A stretch of DNA of 64,000 bases from Paulownia fortunei (lineage: Eukaryota; Streptophyta; Magnoliopsida; Lamiales; Paulowniaceae): NCBI GenBank assembly GCA_019321725.1, contig CM033111.1:3968001-4032000 (forward strand), in the 5' to 3' direction. The position numbers were made by a program, and so were the translations under genes. Shown here one piece after another: positions 46,233-55,855 of the stretch (within the stretch, counting starts at the first letter, position 1; every line of letters begins with the position of its first letter). Under the pieces are notes generated by a model. That model saw only the letters and a program-made list of their open reading frames with translations, made no database searches and had not been told where the DNA came from.

Positions 46233-47123
46233 TGATGTGGTATCACTTCTTTTAGTAGTATTCCTGCTGAATTCGGGTTGTTGAGTAGGTCACTGCCTCT
46301 GTCACAAAAGTCGTTAAAGGTGCCAAGAGTTGACCCGACGAAGACCCTTTTACGCTGAAGTCAGTTCCAGAACAAATATATGCAAGTTAGAAATTTTGAG
46401 AGCATATAAATGTTTAATTAATCGCGTACCTTTCAATAATGAAAACTTGACATATTTATAGTGTTGATGTGAGGGTTTTTGTGGGAATGAGTCTTGTAAC
46501 CTAATGGGCTTAACCTGAACACTATAACTCAATTTCTATAACTCAATTTGTATAATTATCTTGTAAAACTCATGAACTCGATCCATTGAATAATGTCTTT
46601 GTTTCAATCCATAACTTAGACAAAAAATTTGAATTTAGCTTTTTGGGCCTATTTTGAACTTATGACCCATAAAAAATATATACAACCTCTACTATTATAA
46701 ATAATCAATCAAATAATACTTAATATCTAATCGCTAAAAATATAAATTAACAAAATTATTAACAAACAACAATGTCCTTTCATTGAATTTTTACCATTTC
46801 AGTTGGACCATGTTTTGCACTTAATATCTTTGAACAAAGATTACAGTATCCATTCACAAAGCATGAAGTTCCTCGTATTAATAAGTTATTGATAATTCAA
46901 GTCATTTTTTGGTTCCAAAGCACCAAAACCTTGCTACAAAACTATGGGATCATATACATGCATATTCAAAAGATCATCCATGCGCAAGCCGACATTTTCT
47001 GCCTTTGGTGCAGAAATTCCAAAGATCATGCAAGCATACATTAATAAGACATGTCTGGTCATTAGCTTAGTCAGTAGTTGACTTCCTTTCCTTTAGTCAA
47101 AAGTTGACTAAACAGACATGTCA
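46233..47123 (-). repeat. 5' LTR of the gag-only element
   Basis: About 890 bp beginning TG and ending CA. On the minus strand it holds a TATA box (CTATAAATATGTC at about 46451-46463) and the U5-like phrase CTGACTTCAGCGTAAAAGGG. The homologous copy is at 43745-44608. Confidence 0.65.
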
Positions 47124-47129
47124 GCTACT

Positions 47130-49330
47130 GTTTGATCTGCCTCTCAGCATCAGTTGTTTTTTTGCTGAGTAATTCCATATGTTACATTTTGATTGGAAAT
47201 AAATAAATATTTTTTAAAAAAATAATTTATTTTTTATAAAAAAATATATACAATATTTCGGCCAACCCACCCAAACTCAAGCTAACCGTGCAATGTGAAC
47301 TTTGGTTCCAATACACTAGAATGTAGGTCATCCCTTTCAAATGACTGTTGCTATCTTATGACATAAATCCAAATATCAAACTTGGACTATATTAAGTGAT
47401 GTTAATTCTTTTCAATTTCAATTTTAATTTCAATGTGATGATTTTTCGCCATTTTTCAATTCAACACTGTACACTTTTTTAAATGACTTATATTTTGTGT
47501 TCATTTTTCATTCATTCGAAATTGATTTTGATAAATTAAAATATACTAAATTCATCTACCATAGTAGATTATATTTAACCAAATAATATTTATTTTTCAT
47601 TAAATGGAAAATTATTGGTCAAGGTCAAATCCCATCTTTTGAACTAATTTCCAACTTAAAAAACCTATATTTGTATAAATAGAACTATTCTTTATCATCA
47701 AGTTTCCTTGAAACCAAAGATTAGTATTCTTGAATTTCTTGAAACCTTTTATTTGTTGAATTGTGGAGGAATTCTATGGTAATACCGCTATTCTTTTCTC
47801 TCCTATTCTGTCTGTTGGTAAGGTAATCTCATATTGTTTCAACATTTTTCCATTTTCTGCAAATAACATTTCGACTATGTACAAAGTGTCTAATTATTAT
47901 TTGGCTCTTTACATTAATTTCTAATGACTAATTATGTTTATCAAGGTTCCAATAATATTGAGTGGATGTCGTGGAATGTAGTTGAACTGTTCAATTTTTT
48001 CTTGTTTAATAATTTGGCTTTAATAAATTTCCTGTTTAATAAGGCAACTTGTATTCTTTTTTGAAAAGATGATTTGTGGATGTATATAAATGAAGTCCTA
48101 TAGTGAAAATTTTGACGGCTAAATTTTTGAGTAAGACAATTATAAGTAAGAAATTGGACTTTATTCATGGAAATTTATTTTGCACATTTGAACGACTAAT
48201 ACTTTTGCTGAGACAACTTATATTATACTTTTGAATACTTAATATTGAATTGACATGAATGAATTATTATCACTTATTTATAGTTTCACTGCTTCAAATG
48301 GAGGGTAGAAATGATACTAGCATCATTTTGATCCTATTGTGGAGAGGGATTCTATAAATCTTTCGATAATATTTTTCCAAAACTTCTATATATTTTCAAC
48401 GAACATAGATTCTTATGGGCAAGATTCTAAACAAATATATCATATTCTTGAACTTTTTGGAACAATGGAGAAGAGTCTCTCTTTAGTCTCCATTCTCCAA
48501 AACACTTAGCGAAATGAGAAACTTGAGTGGGTGGACCGTTTTTCAAGTCCATCTGGGCAAGTGATTGAACTATAAGTTCAGTAGATTGAGGGCTAAAGGA
48601 AGTTCATTACAGCCTAATGGGCTTCAGGCTGCAGACTTTTGACCAACCAATTTTAGTGGTTTAGTAATTGTAATTCAAAATACGCAGTAATCACCACCGA
48701 AACAAAAAAGTTGTCATCACCAGTCACCACTCCATTATGACTTTTTCATAATTGTAACATATGACTAAAATTAATTTAACTATCACATGGCAACTCAAAA
48801 ATGTGACATAAAGAATTTACACGACACGTACAAATCGCAATTAGCTGTTTGAAAACCATAAGAAATAAATTAGTCAGCCATCCTTTCCCACTCAATCATT
48901 CTTAACAAGTTTCACTTTACATTAAAACTTTTACTTTTGTTGTAGTGTAGCAAATAGTCTAACAAGCGAATGAGATTCTTTAACAAAAAATAAAATTTTA
49001 TTTAAGTGATAAGTTTGAGATTTTAAATTCGAAGCTCGTTAAATTGTAGTAGTTACTAATTGACATTACTCTAGTTTTATAGTACTTTTCACTTTTTTTT
49101 TCTTTAAATATCAGTCCATGATTGGGAATTTGGGACTCAATTTTTCATCTTTCTCCTCTCTGTCTCTCAATTTTAAGCCAATTTTTTAAAACATTTCAAG
49201 TGATCAATTATTACAAAACCAATGCATAATTGCAGAATCGAAATACTAATTGAAAGAAATTATTCCATATAGAGTGAAGTGAATTCCAAGAGTACAATAT
49301 TGAAAGAAGCGTTGAAATAAAAGGGGTGAA
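47130..49330. other. Intergenic region without a recognisable gene
   Basis: No coding exon. A TATA box-like GTATAAATAGAAC occurs at about 47674 with a plausible leader, but no gene follows. Near 48940 GTTGTAGTG resembles the complement of a CACTACAAC transposon terminus; a partner end was not found. Confidence 0.45.
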
Positions 49331-49340
49331 TTGAAAAAAA

Positions 49341-49459
49341 TCTCTAAGTTAATGAAAATTTTTGAAACTTTGAAAAGGTATTTCAAATTTAATGAAAATA
49401 TTTGAAATTTAAAAAAGTGTCTCAAATTTAATGAAAAGTTTTGAAGGTTGAAAATGTGT
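49341..49459 (+). repeat. 40-bp tandem repeat, three copies
   Basis: Units of about 40 bp with core CAAATTTAATGAAAANTTTTGAA start at 49341, 49381 and 49421. Copies differ at several positions. AT-rich and without coding potential. Confidence 0.7.
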
Positions 49460-49639
49460 CTAATTGATATGAACGGTCATAAGAATACACATTAAAAGTT
49501 GTGATTATTCATTAATATTGATGAGTTATAATGAATAGACACATATATTTATAAGTAAGAGGTGCATGGTAAGGGTTGTGAACCTTCATGAAAGGATACA
49601 GTGTGAATCACTAGATCGTAACCATACTTAAGATATGCA

Positions 49640-50000
49640 ATCTAATTATTCAGATTGATTCTAATTAAAAGACATGCTCGATCACGATTAGACACCTAGA
49701 CATCTATAAATAGACCCACTCTTATTCTATTTTTTCTACATCAAATCAATTCAGATTCAATTGATTTCTCTATTATCTCTCATACTAAAATATATTCTGA
49801 TATTTTAGTAATATTATTCTCTTTTGAGAAGTATACAATCGAGTTTTTTATTCGCCCGATAAAATTAGTATAGTGCTATACTAATTTTATAAAAAAGTAT
49901 TGTATCTTGGGAGACAGACGTCCAATTTCCTATAGCACCGTGTAAAGGACAAAATCTGTCTCAAAGAGATTAGTTTCGTGCTTACCTCAGTTCAGTTGAA
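49640..50000 (+). mobile_element. Possible solo LTR fragment
   Basis: A TATA box (CATCTATAAATAGACC at about 49700) is followed by a leader rich in TCATCAAAT-like words and by CTCTCATACT, TCTCTTTTGAG and AAGATTAGTTTCGTGC-like sequence, an arrangement seen in R/U5 of plant Ty1/copia LTRs. No internal domain and no second copy are nearby. Left and right limits are uncertain; the plastid-derived insertion begins about 90 bp to the right. Confidence 0.3.
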
Positions 50001-50087
50001 ATACAATCTCATTTGTACACAATACAACCAACAAGAAATACTTGTTTTGGGGGTCTTTTTATTTCTAGATATACTCTCTTACCATGT

Positions 50088-50354
50088 CCTAGATCGGAAC
50101 AAGTTGATAGAATCCCTTTGTTACGTCCCCATGTCTTTTATGTGGCGACATGGGGGCGAAAAAGAAAAGAGAGAGATGGGATTTCTCTTGCTTTTATTAT
50201 AGTCAGCCCTTAGTGAGAGGCTCGTACGACGGGCTATTAGCTCACTAGTAGAGCACGCCCCTGATAATTGTGTCATTGTACCTTGACTGTGAGAGCTCTC
50301 AATCATGTAAATAGTTCAATGTACTCATCGACGTCTGACCCGAAATGTGGATCA
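50088..50354 (+). other. Nuclear insertion of plastid DNA (NUPT): 16S rRNA-trnI spacer and trnI-GAU 5' part
   Basis: From memory of the plastid inverted repeat, this segment follows the 16S-trnI spacer: CTAGATCGGAACAAGTTGAT, then TACGTCCCCATG and GTGGCGACATGGGGGCGAAA, then GAGGCTCGTACGACGGGCTA, then the trnI-GAU 5' exon and the start of its group II intron (GATAGTTCAATG-like, GTGGATCA). Most differences from the plastid version are C-to-T or G-to-A changes, as expected from deamination of methylated cytosines after transfer to the nucleus. It ends at 50354 in ordinary nuclear DNA. At 267 bp it is a small, fairly old insertion. Confidence 0.85.
50231..50267 (+). pseudogene. trnI-GAU: Decayed plastid trnI-GAU 5' exon within the NUPT
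   Basis: The exon runs from GGGCTATTAGCTCAC to CGCCCCTGATAA, including the anticodon GAT, and is followed by group II intron sequence beginning TTGTGTCATTGT. The D-loop region reads CACTAGTAGAGCAC where the plastid gene has CAGTGGTAGAGCGC. There is no 3' exon in the window, so no tRNA can be made. Confidence 0.8.
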
Positions 50355-50359
50355 GATAT

Positions 50360-51700
50360 GGACAGGAAAATAGAGTGAAATAATTGAATTTTCTATAAGT
50401 GTTGAAATCATTATTAGTACCTAGAACAAAAATTAACATAACATTATAAGATAGTAACTGCTTCATAATCACCATAATTTCTAAAACCCTAAAAAATCAA
50501 TTTTGCTACCTAAATCACGCTCTCTTTAAATGATTTCATATTAATTTCAGCCCTCCCATTGGCCACTAGTATGAAAAATAATTGCCTTTTTTCATGGTTA
50601 TGCCCAAGTTTGGTTTGTTTAAAATGAAGAAAACAATTTTGGGCTATATGCTTGTACCATTAACAATTGAGCACACTATTCAATTCCAGATTTGCAGAAC
50701 ATCCAGATCTGTTTCCCCAACTGCCAAAGACATGCTATATGCTTTAAAAAAAGATTGGATGAGAGGTGGGTTTAAATGTATTGCTGTTTTAGGTAAAAGT
50801 CATATAATGAATTATCAACTCATGTGTGTGTATATTGTATACATCATGTGATCAGTTTTACTCGATGAGTGTCCTTGAAGATGGGCATTCACTCCAAAAT
50901 TTAATTGGAATGTAAACCTCAAATACATGAATATTAAAAAAAAAAGAAGTTCACCAGCTAGCAGACAATCTATTTGGTTTAATCAACTTGTTACAAAGAT
51001 CAGAACGTAGGTCATTAGTTTATATTAAGTCCTCTTCGATCACACTTCGAATCTTTTATTTTTAATTGATATTTTATTTCATATTTTATTTTACAAACTA
51101 AGAGTGTATAATTCATCTCAAATATATATTTTAAAAAATATTTTATACACTTAGCGTGTATTTATAATTTAAAATATGAGTTGAAATAGAAAATTCAGAC
51201 TACCTTTGATAACTATGAATCTGGTGTAATAACTTTTAACTTTTTACCATTTGCAGTCTCCTTATGTTAAACTTCGATAATCTTGTGTTGTAGTGCTTCA
51301 TTTGATGTATTAGGTTGAAAACACATTAAATTCATTTTCTTTTTAAACTGTTGTGTAATTCCAATTCTATACAACGGACCACAAAACTAAAACTTATGTA
51401 ACTTCAATTTATTTGTTTAATTTTCAATTTTTCATTCCATCGTTTTTTTGTCCTGAAAAAAAAAGGTCAAATTGATATCACAGTTGCACTATCAAAGGGA
51501 AAAATATATTCAAATTGTCAAAATTAATTTTAGGGGCTCATAAAATAGTTATTGCCATTATATATAACAAAGAGAGCTCATGTTTAACTCCAGCAGCGTG
51601 AATTTATAGCATTCATCACCTTATGCCAGTCACTTTTCAAGAAATGATCTTGTTGAGTGCTTAAAATAGTAGGATATATATCTTTCTATAACTAAATATA
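50360..51700. other. Intergenic region without a recognisable gene
   Basis: An 89-codon open frame at 50582-50851 does not begin with ATG and resembles no known family. Nothing else recognisable. Confidence 0.5.
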
Positions 51701-51706
51701 TTTGAC

Positions 51707-52110
51707 ATGGTATCATTTTTCTTTTCAAAATTTCTAATTGGAAGATATGGATCACTGTTTGCGTTACAAAAAATCATTTACATTGTCAGAATCAATCTAG
51801 CAGAGACCGTCCGATAAAGTCAATTCCAGATCGAATAGATATATGACATAAAGTTTGAAACTAGTTAAATGCGTAATTAATCGTATATATTTTAATAATA
51901 AAAATTGATGAATTTATAGTATTTATATGAGGGTATTTGTGGGTTTGAGCCCTCAAGCCTTTATGGGCTTAAGGAGTATTATAACTCAATTTTGTGCACT
52001 AACTTATGACCTTATGAACTTGACCTATCAAATTTTGTATTTGTTTCAGTCCATAATTTGAATTGACTTTTTAAACTTAATTTATTGAACTTATCGATTA
52101 ATATTATATG
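51707..52110 (-). mobile_element. Diverged solo LTR related to the 43.7-47.1 kb element
   Basis: Beginning GACATGGTATCATTTTTC, this stretch parallels the 46233 LTR: CGTTACAAAAAATCATTTAC against the CACAAAAGTCGTTAAAG region, AAAGTCAATTCCAGATCGAA against GAAGTCAGTTCCAGAACAAA, and TTTATATGAGGGTATTTGTG against GTTGATGTGAGGGTTTTTGT, in the same order. It is more diverged than the two LTRs of the gag element are from each other. No internal region is attached. It stops near 52110. Confidence 0.55.
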
Positions 52111-52251
52111 CTCAATTGTCTAGCAAATTCTTAAAAGTTTTGCAAGATGAGATTTTAGAAATACTCAAAGGATTACAAATAAAAGATGTGATTGCAAAAA
52201 ATATTCAATTGATTATAAAATTAAAGACGGGATTGCAGAAATACTTGATGG

Positions 52252-52254
<3 letters not shown>

Positions 52255-52289
<35 letters not shown>
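52255..52289. repeat. (TA)n microsatellite
   Basis: About 17 uninterrupted TA units in AT-rich intergenic DNA. Confidence 0.9.
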
Positions 52290-52292
<3 letters not shown>

Positions 52293-52294
52293 GT

Positions 52295-53105
52295 AAATAG
52301 AAGTATGGGGGAATTTGTGATGGCACATATCTTTTGAGCATCAGTTTTGAAATTATATTTTTATATCAATTTTTTTCTAATTTAGAGAAACTTTAAACAT
52401 TCTTTTATAAAGTTGTATTTTTTTTTAATTCGAATCCTGAAACATGAGAAAGGAAGAAAGAGACAGAATTCGAATCCTTGATCGATTCCATAAAAGGTGA
52501 AGTCCAATACTATTACTCTTTGTGACTCTTTGTGAGGGTGGGATCTCTTTCTTAATTGTAGGTACTACAATACTATCATACACAAGTAAGTCTATCTTCG
52601 TCATTTTTAAAGTTTTGCTAATTGTTGACCTTAGTCCTAGAAAGTTCAAGCCTATTTGATGGGGGCAAAGTTTTACATAGTGTTCAGGCGAATAAAATGT
52701 TATTTACCCTCATCTAAAAAGGTTCTTGAATCATAAATACTATTTCTCATGAAACATTAATTGTTCGCAGAAATGAGGCTTTTGATCCTTTGAATCTGCA
52801 CATTAGGCTTTTACAGTCGGAAGAACACGAGGAAAAGCTAACACAATACTATAAGCCATAAAAAGGTGAGTAAAGTAGTAGTAATATTCACCTTTAGCCT
52901 TATTACTCAGTTGAATATAGGAATTGATTGAAAATTTCTTTCCTCGTAAATATGTTTGTCAAATTATCTTCCCTTTGATCCAAAATTCTTGCCAAGGAAC
53001 ACACCATTAAGACAAACTTTTTCTTTTCCTATGGTAACTAGAAAAGTCAGAATTTCATTTTTCCAACCATTCATATAAAGTTATTAATTCTTTCCCTTCA
53101 CTATT
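52295..53105. other. Intergenic DNA upstream of the first nuclease gene
   Basis: No coding exon was recognised. The last few hundred bases probably include the promoter of the nuclease gene starting at 53202. A clear TATA box was not fixed because the region just upstream is a CA/TA repeat. Confidence 0.45.
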
Positions 53106-53110
53106 TCTTG

Positions 53111-53111
<1 letters not shown>

Positions 53112-53150
<39 letters not shown>
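53112..53150. repeat. (CA)n(TA)n compound microsatellite just upstream of a nuclease gene
   Basis: About 11 CA units followed by about 8 TA units lie 50-90 bp before the start codon at 53202, in the promoter or 5' leader. Length variation here could affect expression. Confidence 0.85.
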
Positions 53151-53201
53151 GCACACATAACTTACAGATGATATGTGTATAGGTAGCAGGAACAAAGCGT
53201 C

Positions 53202-54884
53202 ATGGGAAGTGGCAGACTCCTGCATATACTATTTCCATTGTCACTTTTACTTGTAATTCCATTTGCTTCTGGTTGGGGATATGATGGTCATATAGCCATT
53301 TGCAGAATTGCTCAGGCTTGTGTTCTCTATATGTCTTCTCTTTCTAATTTTCAGCTCTTTGATCCTTCTTCCTCCCGCGAATTATTCTTGCATGATAACA
53401 TCGTATCTTGTAACATGTGACAGGCACGCTTAAACAAAGGGGCAGCAGAAGCTGTTAGAAAACTGCTGCCAGCTTCTGCAAATGATGATTTAGGAAGTTT
53501 ATGCCCGTGGGCTGACAGAATCAAGATGCGTTATCACTGGTCATCCGACCTGCATTTTATCACCACCCCTGATCATCTTTGCTCCTACAGATATACCAGT
53601 TAGTCTCTCAACTCTATGATATTAAAGTGCATGTAGGCTGAGAGGGTCGTGAGAACAAAATCTTGAAAAATTTAGGCTGCATTAATGTTAGAATTTACAG
53701 GGGATTGCAAAGGTAGAAATGGAGCGAAGGGCAGGTGCCTGACTGGAGCAATCAACAATTACACTACTCAGCTTCTGAGCCATAAAAAGCCCCTATGTAA
53801 ATAAATATCAGATCTTTCAATTGTTTCTATTTCATATATACTTATTTTGGGTTATTTTCAATCAAGATCAAGAATGTTAACTCATAATTTATGTATGCTC
53901 CTACATGCTTGTTATGCACATCGCAATCTCAGATAATCTCACAGAAGCACTGCTCTTCCTGTCCCATTTCATAGGAGACATTCATCAGGTATGCTACTAA
54001 TGGGTAATCACAATCATGCCAAGACATGATATTTATAACACGAAGTAGACAGAGCAAGATGGACATGGCTTCATTTGGATTAATTTGGGCAACATGCTTA
54101 TCAATGAATTAATGATTGCAGCCGTTGCATGTCGGATTTACCACAGATAAGGGAGGTAACACAATTAAAGTGACTTGGTTCAACAGAAAACAAGTCCTGC
54201 ACCATGTAAGTCGAATATAGATTTCACCAGTCCTAACTTTAGGAACCAATATCTGTCTCATTGTTGTTGTATGCAGGTCTGGGATACTGATATAATCCGA
54301 AAAGAGGAAGAAGGATTCAACGCTTCAAATGTAGATGACTTCATAAAAAAAATTCAACAGAAAATTAAGGTGTGTATGTGGTAAAATTTAAAAGCTGTCA
54401 ACCTTCATATTCCAATATATATTTTCTTGGTACTTTTGCTTCGACAGAGCCAATGGGCAAATCAAGTTAATAGATGGGAGGCTTGCAGTGGTAACCAGAA
54501 AACATGCCCAAACGTGTATGTTATTCAACAAATAATTTTACACATCCAATCAACACACAAAAGCTAAAATGTATATGAAATATGAATCTTGAACTCAAAA
54601 CTGAAGTTTATAAATATGTGTAAATTTCAGGTATGCAGAAGAGAGTATTAAAGCAGCATGTCAGTGGGCTTATAAGGGGGTGCACCCTGGTTCAGTACTC
54701 AAAGGTTTTCTCTAATCTTGTAAATAAGTTCTTTTACTACATTATTTTTATGTACATTGTTCTTCAATAAAAATGCAATCTTGTTGCAGAGGGTTACTAT
54801 GGGACGCGATCACCGATTGTGGAATTGCGATTAGCTCAAGCAGGGATTCGCCTTGCGGCAACTCTTAACCGGATATTTACATGA
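53202..54884 (+). CDS. S1/P1-type secreted nuclease, copy A
   Basis: Zinc-dependent nuclease of the plant ENDO/BFN group (S1-P1 family), which degrades single-stranded DNA and RNA in vacuole or apoplast, often during senescence and cell death. Exons: 53202-53315, 53424-53598, 53701-53796, 53933-53988, 54122-54205, 54277-54369, 54448-54515, 54631-54704, 54790-54884; 284 residues. Residues 1-24 form a signal peptide, leaving mature protein starting WGYDGH as the family requires (N-terminal Trp and His bind zinc). Other zinc ligands are visible: WADRI, RYHWSS, SHFIGDIHQPLHVG and HHVWD. N-glycosylation sites NYT and NLT are present. The first intron begins with GC (CAG|GCTTGT), which is needed to keep frame. 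Exon 3 is slightly shorter than in copy B. It lies about 970 bp upstream of copy B in the same direction; matching exon phases show a tandem duplication. Confidence 0.9.
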
Positions 54885-54899
54885 TCTCACCATCTGATC

Positions 54900-55800
54900 A
54901 TGCTGTGTAGCGTATGGCTACTGGTGCAGCTGCAAAATATGTACTTGAAATATAAACACTTCCATTTAGACAAAAGAAAGCTGACTCCAAAACTTGTTTC
55001 CAGTTTTTTACTGCAAAATTATTTGATGCTATTAATGATGAAACTTCTGTTTCCTTAATTTTCCTTTGAATATAAATGGTTACGTCGGGCATGTACACTT
55101 TCAAGAAACAAGGCTTTTCTCCAAATCACAATATTTTCATTTGTTCAAGATTCCAGGAGACGTATTTCTTAAGGCAATAAAAAAAAAAAAAGTGAACTCT
55201 ATAAGCGTTAAAACATTCCAGGAGTAACACCAAAATCATTTGCAAATAATTCAATAACTCAAATGAAGAACCAAAAGAAAATTGAAAAAATTCACTCAAT
55301 CGTCATTATGATATTCTCCACAAGGATATTTATTGATTTTGGACATTCCTACTATAGGCAATAAATCAGCTTTATCGCAGATTGGATTTGGAGATTTAAA
55401 TTTATTTGACAAATTCTTGTACAGCTTGCAAGTATCTAACCAATATATTGTATGTTATGTTTATTTTTCCTTCAAACAAACAATAAATAGTGGCTTCAAT
55501 CATGGGATTACAACATTAATTCTCTAAACCGTTACATCTTCATTTAGTCCCTTTTCTTTCCAAGCACGTTTAATGCCATGCACCTTTTTACTAAAACTTA
55601 CAAAAACCTGGCATTTTTAGCATTTTTTCATAACTGGCCCCAGATATTTTAGTCAAAAACTATTTGAAGCCTTGATTCTCATTTTCCTTCCCCAAAAAGG
55701 TACCCTTTTGGAAACAAATCAAACTGGATTTTCACAGAGCTCACACTATCCCATGACATAAAAACATTTTGGGCTAATTCCAATTATTGTCATTTGCCTG
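54900..55800. other. Intergenic spacer between the two nuclease genes
   Basis: About 970 bp holding the 3' UTR of copy A and the promoter of copy B. No coding exon. AGTATATAGG at about 55804-55813, some 45 bp before the copy B start codon, could be its TATA box. Confidence 0.5.
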
Positions 55801-55855
55801 CTGTAGTATATAGGTGCTGCACTATATTGTCACATTTTCACCGCAGAGAAGCAAA

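Larger units (their letters stand above)
43745..47123 (-). mobile_element. Decayed gag-only Ty3/gypsy-like LTR retrotransposon
   Basis: Two long related sequences flank the element: 43745-44608 (3' LTR) and 46233-47123 (5' LTR), both beginning TGATGTGGTATCAC and sharing the sequence up to AGTCAAAAGTTNACTAAA. The 5' LTR begins TG and ends CA. The LTRs differ at many positions, so the insertion is old. On the minus strand a TATA box (CTATAAATATGTC) lies in the LTR, and just after the 5' LTR comes TTTCCGCGTCGTTTGTGGGA, where a primer-binding site would be. The 1.6-kb interior holds only a broken gag; there is no protease, reverse transcriptase, RNase H or integrase. No matching target duplication is seen (AAAAT on one side, GCTAC on the other), so the element has been rearranged or its ends are misplaced. 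Confidence 0.7.

Noticed and set aside
47660..47800. TATA box at 47674 with a plausible leader as a gene promoter
   Set aside because: No coding exon follows within about 1.5 kb; it may be another LTR fragment but no other LTR mark was found.
50582..50851. 89-codon frame with some charged residues
   Set aside because: Starts at TTG, no known domain, no splice partners seen.
53202..53420. 72-codon unspliced frame as the nuclease A protein
   Set aside because: The frame past 53315 is intron sequence; splicing to 53424 restores the conserved family sequence.
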